From the NCBI RefSeq assembly GCF_003001675.1, contig NZ_PVYW01000012.1:186001-250000 (forward strand): a stretch of 64,000 nucleotides of DNA, in the 5' to 3' direction. The notes beneath the pieces were generated by a model that saw only the letters and a list, made by a program, of their open reading frames with translations, was not told the DNA's origin and ran no database searches. This DNA is from Cohnella sp. SGD-V74 (lineage in GTDB: Bacteria > Bacillota > Bacilli > Paenibacillales > Paenibacillaceae). The position numbers were made by a program, and so were the translations under genes. Below are positions 59,501 through 64,000 of the stretch, one piece after another. Within the stretch, counting starts at the first letter, position 1. Each line of letters starts with the position of its first letter.

Positions 59501-60897
59501 AAGCCGTGGAGACGATAGAAATAACGAACATTCGCATCCCGACGACGCCATCCGGACCAAGCCCGGTTGATCAGGCGGAGCCCGAGAAGGACACGGAACC
59601 GAAGACGGAGATCTTCATTGATAAAGGAATCATCGTCATCAAGGTTGCTCCGAGGGATGTCAAGGAAGTGAAGCGGGAGGATGGCCGTACCGTTGATCAG
59701 GTGGTATTGCCCCAAGATGTGGCGGATAAGCTTCCGAAATTGCTGGAAAGCGTGGAGCGTCCGTTGGTGCGGGTCGTAATCCATGATCGTAAGCCGGACA
59801 TGAATTTGCAATTGCCTGCCGACTTGTTAGATGAGGCCATGTCGATTCGTTCCGATGTTGCATTCGAAGCGCGGTTGAACGGCTCCAGCTTTCAATTGGA
59901 AGTGAACGTGCTGGATCTCAAGCAATTGGCTGCCAAGCTGGGTGTCGACGTGAGGGAGATGAAGGTAAATATCCTTATCAGGACCTTGACGGGGGCGGAG
60001 CGGGAAGAGCTGGCCGCAGCTGCCCGGAAGCAAAGCATGACCTTGCTCAGCGAAGCGATCGAGTTCAGACTGCTCGTAACGGGCGGCGGGCGGACGGTGG
60101 AGGTCAGCGACTTTGGCGGATCGTACATGATGAAGTCCATCGTGCTGGATGCAGGGGCGGCGCAGCGAAATTATACGGCGGTATTGTACGATCCGTCCGC
60201 TCAATCGTTTGCGTTCGTTCCGGCAGTCACCGCAAATCGCGACGACGGCGGCTCGGAGTCGGTGATGCGGATGCCGCACAACAGCATCTATGCCGTGATG
60301 GAATCGCCTCTGATTTCGTTTGCCGATATGCAAGGACACTGGGCGAAACCTTCGGTTGAACAGATGGCGACGAAGCGGATTGTCAACGGCGTGTCGAACA
60401 CGGCTTATGCGCCGGATCGTGCCATTACCCGCGCGGAGTTCACGGCATTGCTGGTGCGGGCGCTCGGCATTCGCACGGAAGCCGATGCTGCCGGAAATGC
60501 GTTCGAGGATGTTGCGGCAAGCGCGTGGTATGCAGCCGCGGTGGAAGCGGGCTTAAGAAGCGGACTGGTGAGCGGAATAGGCGGGACGCGATTTGCTCCT
60601 GAAGAACGGATTACGCGGGAGCAGATGGCCGTGATGCTGGCGAATGCACGCGCCTTGGCGACTGAGCGGGCCGCGGGCGCCGGTCAGACGGCGAACTTGC
60701 CGAGCGGATTCAGCGACGCCGCGGAGGTTTCGCCGTGGGCCCGGGCTGCGGTAGCGGAAGCCGTCGCCGCCGGCATCATTCAGGGAATGACGCCGGATCG
60801 GTTGGCTCCGGCGGCATCGGCCACACGCGCGCAAGCTGCAGTCATGCTGAAGCGGTTGATGGAGGATATCGGATTTCTGGAAAAAGTAAGTGATTAA
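56554..60897 (+). CDS. YVTN beta-propeller surface protein with SLH anchor
   Basis: 1447 residues from ATG 56554 (GGGAGAG upstream); the in-frame ATG at 56488 has no site. Signal peptide (MLLRMMIVLTMLSGSWLS..ASA), then 16 tandem ~42-residue YVTN repeats, each with NKIYVAN-like and VTVIDGAD-like strands (residues ~50-700), forming one or two beta-propellers. Next come an Ig-like segment, a CBM_X2-like domain (~806-890; 'ISPAAASFDKYAEAAAHADI'), a further Ig-like domain, a helical region and three SLH domains (~1252-1440; 'SFADMQGHWAKPSVEQMATK' etc.). A cell-surface adhesion, binding or scaffold protein is likely; no enzyme motif seen. Confidence 0.9.
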   Translation: MPRNQSSSIRKKRNRSAMLLRMMIVLTMLSGSWLSAPPSASADTPLGTIAAGNGPFSAAVNPITNRIYIANEQDSSVTVIDGATNARTTVATLSHPTAIAVNAVTNRIYVAHPDHDKVSVIDGAGSNVTEIIDAGDGPTDIAVNAATNKIYVANRAGDDVTVIDGVDHTTETVAAGDEPYRISVNAVTNKIYVVNTASHNVIVIDGADHSTQTVTVGSLPNAVAVNPITNKIYVTNQGDNSVTVINGADNSTEPPVAVEDSPVHIAVNPVTNKIYAANQGDNSVTVIDGTDNSTERVAAGNGPQFVTVNSVTNKIYVANSLGSDITVVDGASNTPRTIATGDGPFVVVVNAVTNTIYAANRNDDSVTVIDGADNLTETVSRGDRPTVIAVNTLTNRIYVTNFFASTVSVLDGAGNLIETVAAGSSYALAVNEVTNKIYVANYYDQTVTVIDGVDHSTEIIDVGDASYSVAVNPITNKIYVANLSSGSVSVIDGATNEVENVATGDTPFFVAVNPITNKIYVANSSSNTVTVIDGADNTTRTVAAGDAPYEIAINSVTNKIYVANWNSGSVTVIDGADLTTDSVAVGDNAGHLAVNSVTNKIYVSAESSDTVTVIDGADNSTTTLAAGNGPRRIAINPATNKIYVINAFSNNVTVIDGNSNTTETIDVGSAPGDIAVNAGTNRIYVPNQFDDTVSIIDGAGRVPNPLQVDIVPLPGHMASGTNAAFTFRLTNAYHPNPTKVLDVYYQLDGTLGQWNRADAFGEDWVATVSSATYGRHVLYALALEAQGDGVTAGIASAYTFNLLPENTISPAAASFDKYAEAAAHADITTTLTLYGYPLASIASDAATLVRDTDYSVTGSTVTIKKEFLAAQPTGTVNLTFTFGSGTTLMLPVTVTDSTPPSGGIDLTAPVISLTASPTSPTYGNVTVTAAVYETGSGMDSLKWAGGARLASYFAGEGTIFAGSFDVSANGTYTVYARDVAGNEAVETIEITNIRIPTTPSGPSPVDQAEPEKDTEPKTEIFIDKGIIVIKVAPRDVKEVKREDGRTVDQVVLPQDVADKLPKLLESVERPLVRVVIHDRKPDMNLQLPADLLDEAMSIRSDVAFEARLNGSSFQLEVNVLDLKQLAAKLGVDVREMKVNILIRTLTGAEREELAAAARKQSMTLLSEAIEFRLLVTGGGRTVEVSDFGGSYMMKSIVLDAGAAQRNYTAVLYDPSAQSFAFVPAVTANRDDGGSESVMRMPHNSIYAVMESPLISFADMQGHWAKPSVEQMATKRIVNGVSNTAYAPDRAITRAEFTALLVRALGIRTEADAAGNAFEDVAASAWYAAAVEAGLRSGLVSGIGGTRFAPEERITREQMAVMLANARALATERAAGAGQTANLPSGFSDAAEVSPWARAAVAEAVAAGIIQGMTPDRLAPAASATRAQAAVMLKRLMEDIGFLEKVSD
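56700..58650 (+). repeat. Tandem ~126-bp coding repeats (YVTN)
   Basis: Sixteen coding units of about 126 bp (range ~120-129) repeat, each with AATAAAATCTATGTCGC-like and ACCGTCATAGACGG-like strings. They diverge at synonymous sites but neighbours such as 57236-57290 and 57356-57410 are nearly identical, so unequal recombination is likely. They are protein repeats, not CRISPR. Confidence 0.85.
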
Positions 60898-60920
60898 CCT
60901 AAACTCATATTCTCTAACTG

Positions 60921-60958
60921 AGGTTATCCCGCATGTGTTATCGACGTGCGGGATAACC
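60921..60958. terminator. Bidirectional terminator
   Basis: AGGTTATCCCGCATGT and ACGTGCGGGATAACCT pair around a short loop with one mismatch, then TATTT. Ends the YVTN gene and the convergent membrane-protein gene. Confidence 0.88.
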
Positions 60959-61426
60959 TTATTTCCTTGAGAGAGATGTCGACCAAAGCGCATAGCCCAA
61001 CCAGATAAACGCAAGTCCCATGGGTACGGCCAAGATTCGGTCGAGAGGATGGGGGATGATTCCGCCCGCTAGGGTCACCGCTGCGCCGAAGGCAAGGAGG
61101 GCAGCCCCCAAGCGCGGGAGAACGCCGGCACGAAACGTAGCGATGCCAAGCAACAACCCGCCTAGCAAATAGAGCACTCCCGCAATCGGCGCTAAAGCCG
61201 GGAGCACTCCAAGATCAACCTCGCCGTCCGTTCCGCCGAAAATTCCCAAGAACCCTTTCACAAATTTCGGAGCCTCGGTTGTGAGCAAAGGCAATACAAA
61301 AGCTTCGATGAAGCTAAATGCGATTGAAGCCAGCCAGAACAGGCTAAAGGCAAGAAAGCCGGCTAACCCCAGCAACCGTGAACGGTCCATGTTACGTGAT
61401 CTACTCCAACTGTCAACCGAATTCAA
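60959..61426 (-). CDS. Multi-pass membrane protein, probably 5'-truncated
   Basis: 155 residues (an inner ATG at 61390 gives 143), four helices: 'LLGLAGFLAFSLFWLASIAF', 'LGVLPALAPIAGVLYLLGGL', 'LGAALLAFGAAVTLAGGI', 'ILAVPMGLAFIWLGYALWST'. The end resembles the conserved C-terminal part of ~220-residue actinobacterial/Firmicute membrane proteins, whose first ~70 residues seem missing here. Start codon and ribosome binding site are poor (TTG at 61426), supporting truncation. Function unknown. Confidence 0.6.
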   Translation of the reverse strand: MNSVDSWSRSRNMDRSRLLGLAGFLAFSLFWLASIAFSFIEAFVLPLLTTEAPKFVKGFLGIFGGTDGEVDLGVLPALAPIAGVLYLLGGLLLGIATFRAGVLPRLGAALLAFGAAVTLAGGIIPHPLDRILAVPMGLAFIWLGYALWSTSLSRK

Positions 61427-61640
61427 CCCGGTTCGGATGTTTTAAAGAGCGACTATGCCAGATTTTTGAAGATTTCTAAGCAGGAAACGGAGAATTCGCA
61501 TATCGAGCTCATTCTGAGAGTTAAATGTAGGCGAGTCGCCTTCTACCGTGTCCTATTATACTAAAAAGTAAAATTGTGTTAAATTAATAAGACATAAACG
61601 ACATGCACCAGGTACAGTCAGGAGGAGCTCAGGAAGGGAA

Positions 61641-61829
61641 GTGGGCCAACTGATGAAAGATCTGATGCGAGAATACGAGGAAGAGAAGACGAAGCTGAAC
61701 GAACTTGGCCTGAAGTCGCTTGAGCAGGGAATTCCCTTAGGAGTGAACGAAGAGGTTCAAGCTCAGAGCCGGAAGGTGGACGAGTTGGTCATCCGGTTTT
61801 ATCTCAAGAAATCGGCGGAGAGCAAGTAA
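61641..61829 (+). CDS. Spo0E-like aspartyl-phosphate phosphatase
   Basis: 62 residues (from GTG 61641; ATG 61653, aligned with the copy at 45769, gives 58). 'LMREYEEEKTKLNELGLKSL' forms the first helix and 'EVQAQSRKVDELVIRFYLKK' the second, with the S-x-x-x-D catalytic motif (QSRKVDEL). Spo0E-type phosphatases remove phosphate from Spo0A~P, lowering sporulation. Complete member of a three-copy family in this window (others at 24811, with an odd start, and 45769, truncated). Immediately followed by the type I antitoxin promoter. Confidence 0.82.
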   Translation: MGQLMKDLMREYEEEKTKLNELGLKSLEQGIPLGVNEEVQAQSRKVDELVIRFYLKKSAESK

Positions 61830-61834
61830 TCAAA

Positions 61835-61984
61835 TTGCGTGCATGCAACTGCCATGATATGATTAGAATAGAAAGAAGGAGCCGGACCGCCATCCGACTC
61901 CCTGTACAACATTTTGGGTGGGGAACCTCCAGCCAAAGCCAGAAAATAACCCGCAGGCGGCCAACCTGGGCGGGTTATTTTCGT
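61835..61984 (+). ncRNA. Type I antitoxin RNA, antisense to the toxin mRNA
   Basis: TTGCGT (61835-61840), 17 bp, TATGAT (61858-61863), transcription start near 61870. The terminator is a 12-bp stem AAAATAACCCGC/GCGGGTTATTTT (61943-61981) with following T's. The RNA of ~115 nt covers the toxin stop and its 3' untranslated region. This matches the TxpA/RatA and BsrG/SR4-type layout of converging toxin and antisense RNA genes. The same elements recur at 41833-41984. Confidence 0.78.
61878..61901 (-). terminator. Toxin mRNA terminator
   Basis: On the minus strand GGAGTCGGA-tggcgg-TCCGGCTCC is followed by TTCTTTCT. It is the natural end of the toxin transcript, which overlaps the 5' part of the antitoxin RNA. 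Confidence 0.75.
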
Positions 61985-62055
61985 TTATTCGTGAATGTGA
62001 GCAACGTCAGCAAGAACATGCCGAGCATAATCACTTCAGTTAACGAAAATTGCAT
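61975..62055 (-). CDS. Holin-like type I toxin peptide
   Basis: 26 residues: MQFSLTEVIMLGMFLLTLLT followed by FTNKRK. One hydrophobic helix with a Lys-rich end, the pattern of the holin-like toxin family (Hol_Tox) and of TxpA/BsrG. GGAGGTGAT 5-6 nt upstream of ATG is a near-perfect Shine-Dalgarno. The transcript runs from a TATAAT promoter at 62113-62118 to the terminator at 61878, and the antisense RNA covers its 3' part. Toxicity by membrane depolarisation is the family's known effect; not shown here. The longer in-frame reading from 62187 passes the promoter and is rejected. Confidence 0.82.
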   Translation of the reverse strand: MQFSLTEVIMLGMFLLTLLTFTNKRK

Positions 62056-62058
62056 GAG

Positions 62059-62118
62059 TATCACCTCCGCTCTGGAGGTAATACTTTCCCACCCAAGTTT
62101 GTTGTACACTCGTATTAT
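62059..62118 (-). promoter_or_regulatory. Toxin promoter and SD-sequestering hairpin
   Basis: On the minus strand, TGATATAAT is an extended -10 (62113-62118), without an obvious -35. Downstream, TATTACCTCC-agagc-GGAGGTGATA is a 10-bp hairpin (62059-62083) with one G-T pair; its 3' arm is the toxin's Shine-Dalgarno. So the toxin is kept untranslated unless the hairpin opens. Confidence 0.75.
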
Positions 62119-62161
62119 ATCAAATTTGTAAAGAAAATAAATCGAGAGAGGAGCCTCTATC

Positions 62162-62584
62162 ATGAAGCCGCGTATTACGGTTCTCACATTGGGCGTTGAC
62201 GATTTGGAAAGGTCGCTGGCCTTCTATCGCGACGGATTAGGGCTGCCTACGCAAGGGATAGTGGGCAAGGAGTTCGAGCATGGAGCGGTGGCTTTCTTCG
62301 ACTTGCAATCGGGTCTGAAGCTGGCCATCTGGAATCGTCGCGATCTCTCCCACGAAGCCAAGGTTCCCCTGACGACTCCGAGTTCTGCCGAAATGACGAT
62401 CGGCCACAATGTAGGCAGCAAAGAAGAGGTGGACGAGATCATGGAGCAGGCTCGCAGCGCGGGAGCCGTCATTACCGACCCTGCGCACGACACCTTCTGG
62501 GGAGGATATTCGGGCCATTTTCAAGATCCGGATGGCCATCTCTGGGAAGTCGTGTGGAATCCGGAGTGGGATTTTGCGGAGTAA
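62162..62584 (+). CDS. VOC-superfamily protein (glyoxalase-like)
   Basis: 140 residues. 'VLTLGVDDLERSLAFYRDGL', 'FDLQSGLKLAIWNRRDLS', 'VITDPAHDTFWGGYSGHFQD' and 'PDGHLWEVVWNPEWDF' show the two VOC modules, with Glu in LWEVVWNP and His in GHF as candidate metal ligands. GAGAGGAGCC lies before ATG. The gene is divergent from the type I toxin. Role unknown; relatives are dioxygenases, isomerases or binding proteins. Confidence 0.88.
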   Translation: MKPRITVLTLGVDDLERSLAFYRDGLGLPTQGIVGKEFEHGAVAFFDLQSGLKLAIWNRRDLSHEAKVPLTTPSSAEMTIGHNVGSKEEVDEIMEQARSAGAVITDPAHDTFWGGYSGHFQDPDGHLWEVVWNPEWDFAE

Positions 62585-62587
62585 AGA

Positions 62588-62627
62588 GCGGACTTGGCAA
62601 GGATAATTGCCAAGCTCAATCCGCCTT
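62588..62627. terminator. Bidirectional terminator, VOC / WYL genes
   Basis: CTTGGCAA and TTGCCAAG pair with an outer GCGGA/TCCGC stem. Between convergent genes. Confidence 0.7.
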
Positions 62628-63614
62628 AAACTGCGCCTCCGTCAGCCCGGTCGCTTTCTCGATTTTGTCGATATCGATACCCACGGATTTGATGGAAGCG
62701 TCCATCGAGATCAACTCCTTAATCTGTTGTTGAGGCGTGCGTTCATCAAGAAAAAGCAGCCAGCGGTGCAGCGGATTTCGCAAATCCGGCGTTATTCGGC
62801 GGAATTTCGCGCATTCCAGGAAGTGTATCTCAATCGTGTCGGCTAATAAATAATCCGAATTATAGCTTGAGAGGCTTTTTCGGCCATACCTCTCAATGAA
62901 TTGATCTTTGACGCTAGGCGCGATCAATGCCTTGATAGCGACCAGTTCCGGTTGATAACCCATCTCGCGTTCATGCTCTGCTAAATATTCTCGAGGGTTA
63001 AACGTCTGTTCGTCCATATTCAGATGATCAATCCGGGACAGTTTAAATGTTCTGTACTCCAAGCGATGCAAACAGAAGCCCTTCAGATACCAGCTCGTTT
63101 CGCTAAAATGAAGCTGATACGGCTCGACAATTCTCTTCGTCGCAGCGCCATTTTTATCGATATAATCGAATGAAACCAGCCTTCTCTTTAATATGGATTG
63201 TTGGCATGTCTGCAAGGTTCGAACAATCTCAGACCGACCCTCCCAATCATAGAATGACAGTTGAATGGAGCGATTCAGAGGCAATGGGCTAACCATCGCT
63301 TCTATTTTTTTCATCGTCATCTCAACTTCTTCGCTGATCAGAATTTGTTCCAATCCTCCGAGCGCAGTCCAGATATTCTCCAAGTCCGAGTTGCTTAGCA
63401 GACGTTTATCGACCTTGTATTCCTCCATAATACCGTAGCCGCCGTTAACTCCATGAATAGAATAGATCGGGATGTTCGACAAACTCAGCGTTTCCATATC
63501 GCGAAGAATCGTCCTTTTGGAAACGTTAAATAATTGCGAGAATTCCTTGGCCGAGACGACGTCTTTTTTCAGCAAGATCATGATTATTGAAATCAGTCTC
63601 TCAACTTTGTCCAT
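62616..63614 (-). CDS. WYL-domain transcriptional regulator
   Basis: 332 residues. N-terminal HTH_11 ('ISIIMILLKKDVVSAKEFSQ' followed by LFNVSKRTILRDMETLSLS), then a WYL domain with 'RLVSFDYIDKNGAATKRIVE' and 'SETSWYLKGFCLHRLEYRTF', and a WCX-like end ('WLLFLDERTPQQQIKELISM'). WYL regulators bind small ligands or nucleic acids. Divergent to the VOC/PhnB-like gene at 63718, which it may control. Start ATG 63614. Confidence 0.92.
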   Translation of the reverse strand: MDKVERLISIIMILLKKDVVSAKEFSQLFNVSKRTILRDMETLSLSNIPIYSIHGVNGGYGIMEEYKVDKRLLSNSDLENIWTALGGLEQILISEEVEMTMKKIEAMVSPLPLNRSIQLSFYDWEGRSEIVRTLQTCQQSILKRRLVSFDYIDKNGAATKRIVEPYQLHFSETSWYLKGFCLHRLEYRTFKLSRIDHLNMDEQTFNPREYLAEHEREMGYQPELVAIKALIAPSVKDQFIERYGRKSLSSYNSDYLLADTIEIHFLECAKFRRITPDLRNPLHRWLLFLDERTPQQQIKELISMDASIKSVGIDIDKIEKATGLTEAQFKAD

Positions 63615-63717
63615 CTATCTCCCTCTTTTTTCTTTGCTTCATCCAAGAATAGCGACATACAGCTGTCACCTTTCATCCATTATACTACAGGTATCTCAAG
63701 AAGGAGGCATTGCCCTA

Positions 63718-64000
63718 TGTCAGCTATTGCATACTTAAACTTTGATGGAATTGCAGAGCAAGCGATTGAATTTTACTCGGAGGCTCTGCAGGCGACTGAA
63801 GTGAAAAAAGTTAAATTCAAGGATTTTCCGCAAGATCCGAACTATCCGCTGCCTGAAAATGAATTAAACATGATCATGGAGTCCTCGCTGGAATTCGCGG
63901 GCGGGAAAATCATGATGTCGGATCTGTTGCCTTCAATGAAAGGGGTAACCGGAGAGCTGTTGACAGGAAATAACGTACTGATCAGTCTGGTCATCGACGA
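63718..64000 (+). CDS. PhnB-like VOC protein, 5' part
   Basis: The first 94 codons are inside the window; the gene runs past its end. 'SAIAYLNFDGIAEQAIEFYS' followed by EALQATEVKKVKF, and 'GGKIMMSDLLPSMKGV' are typical of the PhnB/3-demethylubiquinone-9 3-methyltransferase-like VOC group (YjdN). AAGGAGG precedes ATG; TATACT at 63682-63687 is a possible -10. Divergent from the WYL regulator. Confidence 0.87.

Noticed and set aside
61975..62187. 70-codon version of the type I toxin
   Set aside because: The longer frame begins upstream of the TATAAT promoter; the perfect Shine-Dalgarno fits only the 26-codon peptide.

Overview
The window looks like chromosomal DNA of a spore-forming, SLH-anchoring Firmicute of the Paenibacillaceae (Paenibacillus or Cohnella type). 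This is inferred from two very large S-layer-homology (SLH) surface proteins, Spo0E-type phosphatase genes, a collagen-like spore-surface protein, a MalFG-type sugar ABC operon with a LacI regulator, strong GGAGG ribosome binding sites with frequent TTG/GTG starts, and a c-di-AMP (ydaO-type) leader in front of ktrAB. No rRNA, tRNA or CRISPR array was seen.

Layout. 1-1.3 kb: 3' end of a ricin-B-lectin protein, whose stop codon abuts a 161-bp TA-flanked MITE-like element. 1.4-7.1 kb: MgtC-family gene, then a LacI-regulated ABC importer (lipoprotein, two permeases) that ends in a 2H-phosphoesterase gene; near-identical operators precede the regulator and the importer. 7.3-16.3 kb: a CcpA-type cre site and a 2902-residue SLH protein with two beta-helix (pectate-lyase-like) domains. 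16.4-19 kb: a PIN-domain pair, an XRE/membrane-protein pair, and a chloramphenicol acetyltransferase gene with an intact translational attenuator but a frameshift. 19-25.4 kb: an ABC-2 exporter with a degenerate-ABC/LytTR regulator and a 27-residue membrane peptide; a TetR/HXXEE/DoxX unit with paired operators; a truncated SDR gene; XRE and Spo0E-like genes. 25.4-31.2 kb: a six-gene mrp Na+/H+ antiporter operon with an mrpA-mrpB fusion. 31.2-37.2 kb: small unknown genes and two ABC-2 exporter systems. The mrp leader and a second leader at 31.9 kb share a distinctive promoter-proximal terminator. 37.3-40.1 kb: ktrB-ktrA-Usp potassium uptake under a c-di-AMP riboswitch. 40.2-44.4 kb: two TetR-regulated units, SRPBCC plus VOC proteins and a DHA2 drug exporter. 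44.4-46 kb: a decayed island with a DUF6431 transposon-associated remnant, a duplicated VOC fragment, a toxin-antitoxin pair with a truncated toxin, and a truncated Spo0E gene. 46-56.3 kb: GNAT enzyme, two two-component systems, a Rieske protein that appears split, the collagen-like protein and a DUF4256 protein. 56.5-60.9 kb: a 16-repeat YVTN beta-propeller SLH protein. 61-64 kb: Spo0E-like gene, an intact type I toxin-antitoxin locus, VOC genes and a WYL regulator.

The strongest candidates for under-described biology are: (i) the type I holin-like toxin locus at 61.8-62.1 kb, with Shine-Dalgarno sequestration and a convergent antisense RNA, and its decayed copy at 41.8-42.05 kb, where the antitoxin promoter and terminators survive beneath the 3' end of an MFS exporter gene; (ii) the leader/terminator element shared by the mrp operon and the 31.9 kb locus; (iii) the 2H-phosphoesterase inside a sugar importer operon. 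All calls come from reading the sequence and from family knowledge; no database search was run.
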